Shown here: positions 20,201 through 32,430 of the stretch, in pieces | Layout of the letters: each line of letters starts with the position of its first letter | Numbering within the stretch: position 1 is the stretch's first letter | From: Molossus alvarezi | Taxonomy: Eukaryota; Chordata; Mammalia; Chiroptera; Molossidae | Direction: 5' to 3' | DNA: 64,000 nucleotides | NCBI GenBank assembly: GCA_037176705.1 | Contig: CM073890.1 | Coordinates: forward strand, 98,012,591-98,076,590 | Notes under the pieces: generated by a model | Database searches by the model: none | Seen by the model: the letters and a program-made list of their open reading frames with translations, nothing else | What the model was told of the DNA's origin: nothing | Program-made: the position numbers and the translations under genes

Positions 20201-21855
20201 TGATTCTATTTGAAAATGAAAGAAAAATGTCTCATATAGATATTAACTAGAACTTCTGTAAGATAAATATACTTTTTTCTATTGAATAAATATGGATGCA
20301 CATTGAAGAATAAATTCAGCTTATCAAAATGATATCGTAAAAGTGATTTTGATTAAATAATACAATAGGAATATCATTTTGAGTACTATGGTACTTGCAG
20401 TTAGTACTGTATCGAAGGCATGCCATGTGCAGATAACTAACTGGCGCTTTGTTTTACAAATATGGAAAATACTACCAAATATTATTCCTTGATGACCTCC
20501 ATATGTTTCATAGTGTATTTTCTTTTTCATATAAATTTCAAGCAGTGTTTTTGCATGCATTTTTAGGAATCTGAAAAAAAAAAATGTAGTAGTAAGTAAG
20601 TCTTTACTTAGACATGGATTTAATTTTTAATTTGGATCATTTCAGAGGAAAGTGAGGGGCTTCTGTGTGTGTGTGTGTTATGTGGTATTTGGTTTTCCTT
20701 GGTCGAGTATTTTCAAAATAGGGTCTACCATAAATTTCTCAGTTCCTGTCTCTATTTATCAAAGACATCAGACTATTATTTATCTTTCTCAGGAATTTTA
20801 ACTCTTAGTCTCATGTGGAAAGAGCTGGAAAATTGAGTTTTCTTTTAGTATTCCTATGGACATAAAAAAATATGGCAGATTCTAAAGATTCTGCTTGGGG
20901 AGCAGTTTATAATAAATGGAATTAAATTATACCTCCTTGAAATGAATAATGATGGTAAAATGATCATCCACTTGTGTTATTCTTATTTTAAAAATGTTAC
21001 AGAAAATTAAAACAAATACTTAAATAAAATTAATTCTACTGTCAACTGAAGTGTAAGAATAAATCTGCTAATGTTTATTCTGTAGGATTTAGCTAAGGCG
21101 GAGCAGAAAAGCAAATAGGAGCATTAAATAGGAGCAATAAGAATGATCTGTAATAGGAGAGTAAGTTCCAGTTTGGGAGGGAAACGTCTCATTCTTTAAC
21201 ACAAAAGGAAGCTAGAAAGCTACTGAAGTTATTTTTTTTTAAGAAGCTCTTAACTTTAATATATTAACTGCTGTACTAACTTTTCAGTTATTTCTCTGTG
21301 TCTAATGCTTAGAATAATGCTTCATTATTGACCTACATTTCCTAAAGGCATCTTGGAGGTCACTTTGAGTTTGTCCAATGGGTTCAAGTTGGTATGTGAG
21401 GCTCAATAGTAGTTGGATTCAGGAGCCTGAAGCTTAAGGCAGAGTTTAGTTCTTCAAGATTAGCAACAGACTATCTATTCGAGTAGTCTGGAATTTTTTA
21501 TTTTGTTTTATATTTTAAAATAAATTCCTCCTTTATGTTTTATGATCTTGAACTCTTGGATCATTCAAACTCTGTTACCATCTTGGTGCTTTGAGTCCAT
21601 TGCTTCGTTACGCATTTTCCCAAAGAACAAGAAGTAGCCGTGCTGTACAGTGGAAAATGTTCCTTCGTCCTGCATCTGTCAGATGAGTAACTCGGCAGTC
21701 GGCCCTCTCTCAGGCTCCTCCATCTGATGTTACCTCCACTACTGTTCTGTCATTGTGGCTTTCATATCAACCAAATTCAGTTTCAACCAAATTCAGTTTC
21801 AGGTGTTTGATGTTGAAACTTAAACTTTAATTTGGAATCACTAAAGGTTTGTTTA
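20201..21855. other. Unannotated AT-rich DNA
   Basis: A short (GT)n run lies at 20664-20678. The 14-bp phrase CAAATTCAGTTTCA is repeated at about 21773 and 21789. Otherwise no gene or repeat recognised. Confidence 0.5.
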
Positions 21856-21870
21856 AAGAAACATGCTAGG

Positions 21871-22086
21871 GCCCTGGCCAGTTTGGCTCAGCGGTAGACC
21901 ATCGGCCTGCAGTCCAATGAGTCGGGGGTTCGATTCCGGTTAAGGGCACGTAGTACCTCAGTTGTGGTTCAGTCCCGGCCCTGGATGGGGTCACGTGGGA
22001 AGCAACCAATCAACGTGTCTCTCTCATGTCGATGTTTCTCTCTCTGTCTCTATATATATCTGAAGATTAAAATGCAAATAAAAAAT
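21871..22086 (+). mobile_element. Ves-type SINE, type A variant
   Basis: Head GCCCTGGCCAGTTTGGCTCAG, strong B box GGGTTCGATTCCGG, CT body, then TCTGAAGATTAAAATGC and an A-rich tail that lacks the terminal hairpin. A diverged target duplication lies at 21856-21870 (aagaaacatgctagg) and 22088-22102 (aagacacatactagg). Confidence 0.9.
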
Positions 22087-22102
22087 AAAGACACATACTA
22101 GG

Positions 22103-22980
22103 CTTTCCTTTTGAGAGAAGACACCTCTTCATCCAATTTTGAGGTTGTTGCTTGTCTTTTCTGTCTTATATGTGTCTGTTTCTTTAGGCATTTAGGTTTA
22201 CAGGCTCATGAGTGAGAGGCTACGTTTGTGGGGTTTTGCCCTTTCGCTCTCCCATTCTCTCTATTCTCAACTTTCCTGTGAGCATTTTTGCAGTTGTCTT
22301 ACCCAGTCCCTCTGTGGCATTTAGGTTGGAATCCCATTATTCTAGGGCCGTTGGTATCTTGGTTTAATTTCTGATTTAAAACTTTTTGCGTGTTCATTAA
22401 CTTTCATTAACTTAAGCCCTTGTCCTTCTGTAATATAAGCAGCTTCAGCTGTGAATGTCTTGTTTTCTCATTGTTTGCCATTTACTCTTGTTCAACCTCT
22501 CACTCAAGGAGGGAGCTTTGCCCAGTCCTGGTTTCAAGCAAAGATCATGGCTGTCCTCTGGTCCTCCAACCCATGTGGAAGACTTTTTGTTCCCCTGTGT
22601 ACCATCAGGGGCCCAAACTCTGGCCACTTCTGTTCACGTTCAAATTGTGTACCTACCCCTTCAGCTCCACTTGCTGATTCTCTTCTGCTTTTCAATCATT
22701 GAGATTTCATCCTATTTTTGAGTCTGGTTTTGTCTTGCGGATTTTTTTCTTTCTGCATTTCATCCTCCTTGCTATGTGTTTGAAGTGACAGGAATATATC
22801 ACATCGTGAAGGCTGTGCCATCTTGACAGGAATTCTCTTTTTGCGAGTATGAAATCTATAAATGTTTTCTTTAAAAGCAATGTTTTACTGGATCTTTCCA
22901 AATGTAGTTTATCCAAAAAAGTTAACTGGTACTTTTTCTGGTGAGGTAGAATTTTAGAAGAGGCTTTATATCTGCCAACC
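22103..22980. other. Unannotated DNA
   Basis: Several 60-88 codon frames overlap at 22420-22721 on both strands. None resembles a known protein. No repeat recognised. Confidence 0.5.
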
Positions 22981-22981
22981 A

Positions 22982-22982
22982 T

Positions 22983-23034
<52 letters not shown>
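22982..23034. repeat. (GATA)n microsatellite
   Basis: About 13 uninterrupted GATA units, so probably length-polymorphic. The 112-codon minus-strand frame running through it is a product of the repeat. Confidence 0.97.
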
Positions 23035-25042
23035 TGCCCATGCATTCCAAAGAAATAGTCTACACTTTCAGATTGGACACTACAGAAAGTAATCTTACTG
23101 TGACCTCTCCAAAGGAATCATCATTGACCACAATAACTCACAAAAACATCCCAGGAAAAATGTCACCAACACAAATTACAATTGTACTAATTAAGAAAGA
23201 TCCTTGCTGCACGTTAAGTTCTTCATTTCTCTTCTTTAATCATGACCTGACGTAGTAAATGGGGAAAAGGAACTCAAGGTGTGAACTGTGGAAAGAAATG
23301 ACTATGTACACTTCTTCTCTCAACCATTGCAACTTCTGAGCCTGAGTCTAGCCAGCTAGAAGACATCAAAGCATTAGACTGGACTGCATATTTTACAGCA
23401 GGGGTTTATGTCCAAAAGCTAAGGATCTTTCCAAGACCTTTCTAGAAAGAAAGCATATAGATTCAGAGTAGTATGAATGTAAGACTGATAAAAACAAACA
23501 ACCAAACAAATGGCTTATTTTGGTTCCTACCAAGTCCAGATTGTTCAATAAACCTGTTCAGAAATTTTATGTTAGACCCTCTTTGTATATTCTCCTTGCT
23601 ATTAGACTTAAAAATGCAACATTGAAAATCTTAAAAGAAATGGATACAGGTCTTGAAATATTCATGTGTATACAGACTTTTTGATTGAAGCAAAAATGTT
23701 TAATGAAATCAAACCTTCCAGACTTTAAATTGCAATCCAATTCACATGAATACGAATGAGCTTAAAAATAATATTGCATATGTATAAAAAGTCAAATAAG
23801 GAAATATAAATCAGAGCTATATTTGTATCTGCTTAATTTTAAGCCATGATAAAAGAATTGCTCTGCTGCGGCTCATTAACACACTACTAAAAAACAATTC
23901 ATAACTCTTTTTTCATTCTATGTAACATTTTATTTTGCTTGATTATGTGTTCTCATAAAAGAGACCTCTGTGACTTATATAAATGTTAAAAGGAGTTATT
24001 TCTGGGAAATATTATTGGCAATAAGAAATTGACTTAGGTAAACTATTTTAGAATTGCTAGGGGCTTATATGGAGATCAAATTTATCACCTGTAAATTCAT
24101 AACATAATTTTAATTTTATATCTTTGTTGTTATTGTTCTGTTTTTGTGTGTGTGTGTGTGTATATACCCTACTACATCCTTTGTGCACATTCTCCAGTTT
24201 TCCAATTTCCTTCTCTCAACTCTTTCTAAGATTCATATACATTGAATGTCACTGGTGCTATTGATCTAATTAGAGTGTTTTTATGAATTCCATAAAACTT
24301 TACATTATGAGGTAAATTATTCAGTATATGATGCAGGCTAAAAAAAATCCCTTCAAATCCCAAATACTCTCTAAATCATAATAGTCATTACAGAATTAAA
24401 TGATATTTTGATATTTTCTAATATTATTTATAATTATAAGATTTGGAGTTGGTAACTAAATCATAATATTTAGTAATATTAAAGATCTACTTGTTTATTA
24501 TAAGATTAATCAGCATAGTTCTGTTGTCAAGTATGTGTCAACATATATGAAACTACACATGAATTTGAACATATAAATGCATGAAGATCAGCTGAAATTT
24601 TCAGACTTGGGAAGAAAAAAATTAAATGCATGAATGAATTCTATGTTATATAGAACTTGTTTAATATATTGCCAATAAGAAACTAGCTACAAATGTATAA
24701 TTTGGACTTTCTAGAGAACATTGTGTTCTACTTTCATTTGTGTGTAATGTTATGGGCAAATTCTGAGATGTTAATGTCTTCAAGTGAGGTAAAAGAAAGG
24801 AGTTCAAAAGCAAATTTGAATGAATAGTCCCTATTTATCATTTTTGAGAGCTTCATGGTGAGCTGCATAAAGCTTTGTCATCTAGAAAACTTATTACCAG
24901 AACTTGCCCAGTAGCAGTATAATGCCATTAACGGGGGGATAATAAATATAATTCATTTTCCAAGACACTGAAATATGCTAAACAAGGTAAAAGTGTAAAG
25001 CAATTTTGAAAATTTAAGTGAAATGTAAGTTGATTTTATCTT
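23035..25042. other. Unannotated AT-rich DNA
   Basis: No gene or interspersed repeat recognised over 2 kb. A (TG)n run lies at about 24145-24162. Stop codons are dense in all frames. Confidence 0.55.
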
Positions 25043-25070
25043 AGTCATCATCATCATCATCATCATCATT
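25043..25070. repeat. (ATC)n microsatellite
   Basis: Eight or nine ATC/CAT trinucleotide units. Confidence 0.95.
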
Positions 25071-25264
25071 GTTATTGAAGACAGGTTTTATTCACCAGAA
25101 TTATTTATTTTAATTTAATTTAGATTAAAAGCTGCTTCCTGACATATAAATTGACCCTTGTATATCCTTTCTGAAATATTATTGATTGAAACATGATGAT
25201 TAAATTTTGTAGTTAACTCAATTACAAGATTGATAACTGATAAAGCCTTAATGTAGTTTGTAAT

Positions 25265-25440
25265 TTTATAATATGAACTGACATTTCTTTAGTGCTAGGC
25301 AGTTTCCAAAATGCTTTCATAAGCATTATTTTTTTCTATTTCTACAACAATCTTTGCAGTTGGAAATTGTATCCTTCTTTTAAAGATAAAAACATTGAAG
25401 TTTTAGAGATTGAGGCAACTCAGCTAGTAGATAACTGAAT
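25265..25440 (-). mobile_element. Degenerate MIR
   Basis: Antisense MIR/L2-type order: 'aatgctttcataagcatta', 'ttctacaacaatctttgcag', 'gagattgaggcaactcagc', 'tagtagataactgaat'. Very diverged. Confidence 0.45.
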
Positions 25441-25469
25441 AGATCTTAGTTCATGTCAAGACAGGGTCT

Positions 25470-25735
25470 ATGGAGTCAAGGTTAAGAGTGGACACTGGGA
25501 ACAGAAAGTCTGAGTTCAAATTCAGGATTGTTCTTTTACCAGTTGTATGCCCTCAGACAATAACAAAATCTCTTTGTGTGTCAGTTTTCTTAATCATTTA
25601 CATGACGATAATAAAAAGTATCATCATTATAAGACTGTTGTGATGATTAAATGAATTGGTACCTAAGAAGTGCTTTGAATTTTTATATATTTTATTGAAA
25701 ACCAATAAATATGTGTTGATTGTTGTTGATTAGTA
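25470..25735 (+). mobile_element. MIR, nearly full length
   Basis: Sense MIR: 'gtctgagttcaaattcagg', 'gttgtatgccctcagac', 'tctttgtgtgtcagttttc', 'gactgttgtgatgattaaatg', and 'aataaatatgtgttgattg' at the end. Confidence 0.82.
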
Positions 25736-26949
25736 CCAATTCAACCTAGAGATTCCAAATTGCAGCTGTTTGATATACTGGTCAGAATTCATTCAGCTTT
25801 AGTAATAGATGTTTAACTGAATATAGCTTAGAAAAAAGTGGTGAACTATTGGACCACTTCATGGGGAAAGTTGCTATAGTAACCCATACATTCAAAGGAA
25901 GACCTGAATCTCAAATAAGATGGCATTGGAGACTCAGTTCTTTCCCAACCCGTATCACTATACATTTCTGCTGTCATCTCATGGTTCACTTCATCCTCTC
26001 CTATAACAAATAGACTTTGTTTATGTCAGTCACAAGGAAAGACTGATTGGCTCTGCTTAACTTTTGTGACCATCTCTTTTACTCTACTAGTATTGCTAGG
26101 AGAAATGGGGATGCCTGGGTGTCATGCGTACACCTGTCTAGGGGACTGGCTTACCTAAAGGAACCGAATGAAATATATGCTGGTCAGAAAAAGGAAACAA
26201 AGATATGAAGCAGTGAACCCTATTTGACTTCTTAAAAACCATGGAAAAAATTCTTAAAATATACATTAAACACTAAATCTGCTCCCTAAGGTTTTCACGT
26301 TAGATGAATATTATGCCCTGAAACCATCATGCCAGCTATCACTCTGAGCCTTGCCTGGCATTTGAGTGCAGGGAGGATGTTTGTCCGTACAGTTCTGTAC
26401 CAGCAGACAGGCTATGGTATTCTTCTTTCAGAAACAGATCAGCAGAGATTTGTAGCCACCCAATCACTGAAACATTGATCAGACACTCATATATTATATG
26501 AAGATCACAGCAGAAGCTTTACTTTGATAATTGCACAAAATTAGTTAACAAATATAGATGCACTAGTTACTTTGCTGTTATTTTGTATTATCCCTGTATC
26601 ACCCTTGAGTAAGCATTCATATTGTTAAAATATTTTAAAGTCAAAGGTGTAATTGTCAAAGCGTGAAATTTGAATAAAGTATTTGCCAAGCCCTTCTAGC
26701 ACTTTTGTGGTTTCTGGGTTATACTTTGAAAACCATCAATCTATATGAATTTGAGGGGAGACAGAATTACAGAGCTATCAAATTAAGGAGTTGGTTTGCA
26801 GTAATTAAAACTTCAAAGAAAAATAACTATATATTTAACAATAAAATTATCCTAATTTGACACATACTTCAAGTTCTTCCTCACTAGACTGCTGGTTTAA
26901 TGCTTAAACACTATTTCTGCTCTATACCTGGTAAAAAAATTTTTGCATT
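25736..26949. other. Unannotated AT-rich DNA
   Basis: No gene or repeat recognised with confidence. A short phrase near 26720 (ttatactttgaaaaccatc) may be the edge of a hAT relic. Confidence 0.5.
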
Positions 26950-27700
26950 AGTTATATTTGAAATTAACTCCTATGTTCACAATTGAACTTCTCACCCACC
27001 CCCTAAACCTACTCTTCCTTCTATTATTTCTAACTCAGTAGTTACCCCCAAGTTTGAAGCCTAGATGACATCCTTTATCAACTCTTTAATCCATATTTAG
27101 TAAGTCAACGGAATCAACACCTAAATAACTCTTAATTTTATCTACTTATTTATATTGTTATTTCTACTCCTCTAAATTAAGCCACTATCGCTTTACTGAA
27201 TTACCTAGAGTCATTTTACCAGTTTCTTGTTCGCAGCCTTGCCTCCTCCGATCTGCTCCCGGGGCTTCACCAGTGGGCTCTTTCTCAAATGGAACACTCA
27301 TGCTTCACACTGTCCAATGGCTCCATTGTACTCAGAATCAAGTTTAATTTATTTTTTATTTATTGTTGACACTGTTACAAATATCCCCCATTTCTCTCCT
27401 TTCCCCACCTCCACCCAGCCCCTGTCCACCCCTCTCCTTCTGGTTATCACCACACTGTTGTCTGTGTCCATGACCTACGCATATATGATCTTTGGCTAAT
27501 CTTTCACCTTCTTTCATCCAGTCCCACCCACACCCCTACCCTCTAACCTCTGAAGCTCCATTTCTTGACTCTGGTTTCTAAGCCCTCTGTGATCAGTTCT
27601 CGTTTACTGCTATAGCAGCATTATGACTGGATCTGAATTCTGAATCCTAATGGTGCTACAGTAGTGGTTAGGGTGTTCTTCTGACCTTCATTCCATAGGA
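26950..27700 (+). mobile_element. Old L2-like relic, split by L1
   Basis: Reads 'ctcagtagttacccccaag', 'atcaacacctaaataactc', 'taagccactatcgctttac', 'tccaatggctccattgtactc', then resumes after 27558 with 'agctccatttcttgactctgg'. This order fits an ancient L2-type element in sense. The L1 tail at 27345-27557 interrupts it. Exact family not fixed. Confidence 0.5.
27345..27557 (-). mobile_element. L1 3' end fragment, bat type
   Basis: Antisense L1 3' terminus: TTTATTTATTGTTGACACTG, 'cccacctccacccagcccc', 'tcaccacactgttgtctgtg', 'catatatgatctttggctaat', 'tttcatccagtcccacc'. I recall this as a very common L1 tail in bats. It is heavily 5' truncated, about 210 bp. Confidence 0.82.
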
Positions 27701-27725
27701 GCTTCTGACTAAAGAATCTCCTTCG

Positions 27726-27968
27726 GCCCTGGCTGGTTTGGCTCAGCGGTTAGAGTGTCGGCCTGCGGTCCTGAGAGACCCAGGTTCGGTTCCCGCTAAG
27801 GGCATGTACCTCGGTTGCAGTTTGTCCCCGGCCCTGGTCGGTTGTGCGGGTGGCGGCCACTCGATGTGTTCCTTTCACGTCAATGTTTCTCTCTCTCTGT
27901 TCCTCTCTCTCCCTCCCACTCTACTTGAACAAAAAATGGAAAAATTTCCTCGGGTGAGGATAAAAAAA
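27726..27968 (+). mobile_element. Ves-type SINE, type A, recent
   Basis: Full-length with A box TGGCTCAGCGGTTAGAG, B box GGTTCGGTTCC, tail TCCTCGGGTGAGGA and a clean A-tail. A perfect 15-bp target duplication aaagaatctccttcg lies at 27711-27725 and 27969-27983. Very little decay. Confidence 0.96.
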
Positions 27969-28059
27969 AAAGAATCTCCTTCGTATTATGCAGTAACATC
28001 TTGATCAACAAATGTATAATACATAGATAAAGGTTAATAAAACTATTATTTATTTATTT

Positions 28060-28254
28060 TAAATGTTTCTATTATTGACATGAGAGAGAGAGAGAGAAAC
28101 ATGGATGTAAGAGGGAGACATAGATAGGCTGGCTCCTGCACACCCCCTACTGGGGATTAAGCCCACAACCCTCATGTGCCCTGACTGGAATCGAATCATC
28201 GACCTCCTAGTGCGTGGGACAGTGCTCAACCAACTGAGCAACACCAACCAGGGC
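28060..28254 (-). mobile_element. Ves-type SINE, type B
   Basis: Minus-strand copy. From 28254 it reads GCCCTGGTTGGTGTTGCTCAG, then B-box-like GATTCGATTCC. It ends in an (AG/CT) body and 'tgtcaataatagaaac'. The A/T-rich target duplication (ctatttatttattt-like) on both sides is only approximate. Confidence 0.88.
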
Positions 28255-28345
28255 TATTTATTTATTTCTCTTGAGATTAATTGACATATAACATTGTATG
28301 TGTTTGTGTACAATGTGTTGGTTTGACACATGTATTGCTATGTGA
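28255..28345 (-). mobile_element. Old L1 3' UTR fragment
   Basis: 'gagattaattgacatataac', 'tgtgtacaatgtgttggtttg' and 'tgctatgtgattgctg' match antisense L1M-type 3' UTR, the same segment seen at 6878. Confidence 0.6.
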
Positions 28346-28555
28346 TTGCTGAATGATAAAACTCTTCAGTATGAAATATGCTTATTTTCATATATTTAAA
28401 TTTATTGATTAATTTCCATGTTATTATGTTACCTGTTATAAAACAGAAATCCTGTTTCCCCTCTCGGAGAATATTGATAAATATTGATAATCTTAGGCAA
28501 CCGATTTTATTTAAGATGGAATGAAGTTTGTTGGTAACCAATCAGGTCTATTTTA

Positions 28556-28611
28556 CTTTATTTTTTTAAAGAACATTTTTTTTTCCTTATTGATTTTAGA
28601 GAGAGAGGAAG

Positions 28612-28649
<38 letters not shown>

Positions 28650-28801
28650 TCAATGAGAGAACATTGATTGGCCACCTCCTGCATGCCCCCACTGGGGATT
28701 TGGCCCACAACATGGGCATGTGCCCTGACTGAAATTCAAACTGGCAACCTCTTAGCGCATGGGTTGACACTCAACCACTAAGCCACACCAGCCGGGCAAC
28801 G
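28556..28801 (-). mobile_element. Ves-type SINE, type B, recent
   Basis: Minus-strand copy with a long (AG)n body at 28614-28644. A perfect 16-bp target duplication aatcaggtctatttta lies at 28540-28555 and 28802-28817. From its start it reads GCCCGGCTGGTGTGGCTTAGTGG. Confidence 0.95.
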
Positions 28802-28851
28802 AATCAGGTCTATTTTAAAACTTTTATATTATGAAGTGTTTTAAAGAAATC

Positions 28852-29068
28852 ACCTGGCTGGTGTGGCTCAGTGGTTCAATATCACCCATGCATCAAGAGG
28901 TTGCCAGTTCAATTTCTGGTCAGAACATATGCCCAGTTTGTGGGCCCAGTCCCCAGTGCCAGTCCCCAGTGAGGGGCATGCAGGAGGTGGCCAATCAAAG
29001 TGCTCTCTCATTGGTGTTTCTCTCTCTCTCCCTCTCCCTTCCTCTTTCTCTAAAACCAAAAAAAAAAG
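28852..29068 (+). mobile_element. Ves-type SINE, type B
   Basis: Head ACCTGGCTGGTGTGGCTCAG, degenerate B box AGTTCAATTTC, a local 15-bp duplication 'gtccccagtgccagt', CT body, and tail TCTAAAACC plus A-rich DNA to about 29095. It lies 50 bp from the previous SINE and faces it. Confidence 0.9.
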
Positions 29069-29394
29069 GAAAAAGGAAAACCAGAAAAAAAATTAACAAT
29101 GTCTTGGATGATGTTATTAGCAAAACTTTCCTTTCTTCGGAATATGTTTTAATAGCTATTGATTTTTTCCTATGTATCTGGAAAAATAACCCAAATAAAA
29201 ATTATTTAATTATTATAATACTAAATATTTTTATTGTAAAGAATTTAAAAATAGAAAATTTGAAGCACACATTTCATCACCTAGAAAAAAATGTTAATTT
29301 TGTATTTTATTCATTCTAGTCCTTTTACAAGTAAATATTTATATGCTTGGGAAAAAATGGGGCATGTATTTTCCTTTTGATCTAACATAATTAT

Positions 29395-29645
29395 ATTAAT
29401 GTGTTGAGTATTGTTCAAAATTCCATTTTAATGACTATTTAATTGAAAACTTAATGGTCTATCACCATTTATTTTATCATTTTCAATTGTTGAATATATT
29501 AATTTCCAGTTTTCATGATTACAAATAACACTTCAATAAACATGTGCATGTGATGTCTCAATTTCTGCTTCTTTAACATAAATGAGTCGTACCTGAAAAG
29601 GAAATTGCTGTTTCACAGATAAAGTTATTATTTTGGCTTCTGGAA
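29395..29645 (-). mobile_element. Old L1 3' UTR fragment
   Basis: 'ttcaattgttgaatatatt', 'ttccagttttcatgattac', 'aataacacttcaataaacatg' and 'ggaaattgctgtttcac' follow the order of the antisense 3' UTR of old L1s. Diverged. Confidence 0.5.
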
Positions 29646-30439
29646 AACACAAAGTCTAGATAGGAAGTGTTGAATTGCTACCCCAGCAAAAGCAATATGA
29701 CATTTGCATTTTATTTTTCCAGTTATATTTATTTCTTAGGTCACATAAAGCAGACCTAAATTATTGTATCAATACCATAAAGTTGCCGTGCTCTACTATC
29801 GGTATCAAGAGATCCTAGAGTTAAGATAATTGACTTGAAGTTCTGTCTTCTTCACCAGAGCTCGTAAGATTCATGTCCAGCTGATTGGTTAAGTAGCTTA
29901 GAACTGCTTCTAAATTTTACATAACAGATTGGCTTCATTTAATTTGTTCCAGGGTTTCTTGGAGAATCTTTAGTACTCTATGAAATAGAATACCTATGTA
30001 AATAAATTTAACCAAAAAAGTATTAACAGCATGGCTGATATCACATTTGTTTTTAAGGATCAGGTGAACTTTTATATCACTTAACAATAACAGGATATAA
30101 TCTATTGCCTTAGTACATAAAAATTTCTATCATTGTATGACTGTTCGGAAACAGGCAAGAATCCAGAAATGTGTCTTCGGAAATTGGTATTATTAGCATT
30201 TCCCCTTAGGAGTTGCTGTGACTGCAGGCCAGGGATTTTTAACTGTTGTTCATGGTGGAACCTACCACTTTTTCTAGAGGATGGTGATGCTTATTTCAAG
30301 AAGAAATTTGCTTGGCAATGATGTACTTTTTATAGAACTATGTGTGCCCTTTACTGCAAGCGTACTCCTGATGTGCTCATCAACATACAAGGGGTAGTGA
30401 TGGCTGCAGCAGAGAAAGTAGAAGGAAGGCTGATGATAG
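29646..30439. other. Unannotated DNA
   Basis: No gene or repeat recognised. The 62-codon frame at 30133-30321 and 67-codon frame at 30340-30543 have no known content. Confidence 0.45.
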
Positions 30440-31000
30440 GACAGAAGGTCAGAGAGATCACGGTGGGATCTTGTAAGGTCTTAGATATTTTTAAACTTTG
30501 GCTTTTATTCAGCATGAATTACGGTGCCATTAGTTTTAACTGAAATTTACCATGTTATGATTGACATTTGAACAGCATTACTTTAGCTGCTAAGTGAAGA
30601 GCAAGGAATAGGCAAGGATGGGAATTGGATAACCTGTTGGAAAGCCATGTCAAGAAATGACATGTTAGGTAATGGCATGTTGGCCCAGGTTGTTAGCAGT
30701 GGGGATGTTTAGACGTGATAAACACATATTAGGGATGGAGCCAAAAAGTTTGTTAATGCATTTGGATGAAGTTAGAGTTTTCGCCAAACATTTTAGCCTC
30801 AGCAATTGGCGGAATGTTTTCATATCAATATGGGATTGTAGTCATCTAAGGTTAGGATGGATACCATAGAGCAAGTTTGGGGGAGAAGTTCATGACTCAG
30901 ATTTGAATATGTGCCAATGTTCAGTTGACATTTTATTTTGAGTTTGGGATTTAGGGAGCGATCTGTGCTGGAGATATATATATTTGGATTGTGTAAGCCT
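30440..31000 (-). mobile_element. Possible old L2-type relic
   Basis: 'ggtcagagagatcacgg', 'atcttgtaaggtcttagat', 'ctttggcttttattcagc', and later 'ttagggagcgatctgtgctgg' with 'agatatatatatttggattgt' recall an antisense ancient repeat, often annotated L2. Weak. Confidence 0.35.
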
Positions 31001-32139
31001 GTAAAGAGAATTGGAAGCCATAATCGGAATCTGATTATCATCATTAGTTTCAGGAAGTAGTAAATAAATAGATAAATGAAAAAAAATGTATTTAATAATA
31101 TTGTTTTATCAAATAGACAATTGGGGAAAAGAAGTTTTGAAAAAGTATTTATACTGTTCTTGATCTTGTGTCCTTATCCTATGGCCCCATGATCTGACAT
31201 GAATTTATAATAAACAGTAACATGAGGTAGCTGTCGAACACCATGGTAAGATTGAGAATGATATTTAACTTATTCAAGGCTACTTTTTTCCCTATACTTT
31301 ATCTTTATTTTGAAGTGGATATATAGTCTAATGATATCATTTTAAACCTTTGTTATTTTTTCTTTTGGTTTTGCTTTCTTATCTTTCCTGTGTGCAACAC
31401 GCTCGTAGCTGTAATGTCCTTGGACCTGTGCATCCCCAACCAGGGTAAAAGTGTATGTATGTCCCACTTACTTCCCCGTTCCACCTACCCTCTGGAACAG
31501 CTCTCCAGTTATTGAAAAGATCGCTGGTAAAATGACTAGCTATTCCACTAGGGCAGTTATCAAAGTAAAAAACACTACATATACTAGAGAGACTCTGTAG
31601 TTGCATGATGTTTGGCTCTTAAATTTAACACATATTTTTTGGGTATGGTTAAGTGTAGCATTATTAGATGTTAGATGTAGAAGCCCAGGACTAACAAACA
31701 TGCCTAGGATTATTTAGTTGGTTTGGAGCTATAATCTTATTTCTAGAGTGCATTCACATATATTTCCTTATCAGATGTTACTAAAAACCTATGTGAGGAG
31801 ATAGGGCATAAGCAGCCCCCACTTATGCATTTTAAAAAATGAAAACTCCAAGTGTTTTCATTTTATTTGAGGTACAAATCTGTATAATGAAATGTACACT
31901 GGTCTTCTGTAGCTACTAAATGTGTGTGTGTGTGTGGGGGGGGTGTAGATGCATACACACATGCTCATTTGTGAAGGTATCTATATTTCGATATATATGT
32001 ATCTATGTGAATGTATCTCCTCATGACAAAACAGATGGTAACATATAGAGTGAAATACGTCAAAGGAAAAAATTACATATAGCATCTGCTTATATAAGAA
32101 CAAAAATTGTGTGCAATAGTCTAGAAAGAAAGAAATTGT
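31001..32139. other. Unannotated DNA
   Basis: Holds a (TG)n-(G)n run at about 31922-31944. The minus-strand 75-codon frame at 31379-31606 is not a recognisable protein. A faint MIR-like phrase occurs near 31780. Confidence 0.5.
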
Positions 32140-32150
32140 CAATGGTTTTT

Positions 32151-32419
32151 TGTTTGTTTGTTTGTTTGTTTGTTTTTTGTCCTCACCCGAGGACATTTTT
32201 CCATTTTTTGCATAGATAGAGTGGGAGGGAGAGAGAGGAAGAGAGAGAGAGAGAGAGAAACATCGACGTGAAAGAGGCACATCGAGTGGCTGCCACCCGC
32301 ATGACCAACCAGGGCCGGGGACAAACTGCAATCGAGGTACATGCCCTTAGCGGGAACCGAACCCGGGTCTCTCCAGACCGCAGGCCGATGCTCTAACCGC
32401 TGAGCCAAACCAGCCAGGG
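32151..32419 (-). mobile_element. Ves-type SINE, type A, recent
   Basis: Minus-strand full-length copy. The tail has become (CAAA)n (plus strand TTTG repeats at 32151-32175). Terminal motif TCCTCGGGTGAGGA, B box GGTTCGGTTCC. An 11-bp duplication caatggttttt lies at 32140-32150 and 32420-32430. Confidence 0.95.
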
Positions 32420-32430
32420 CAATGGTTTTT

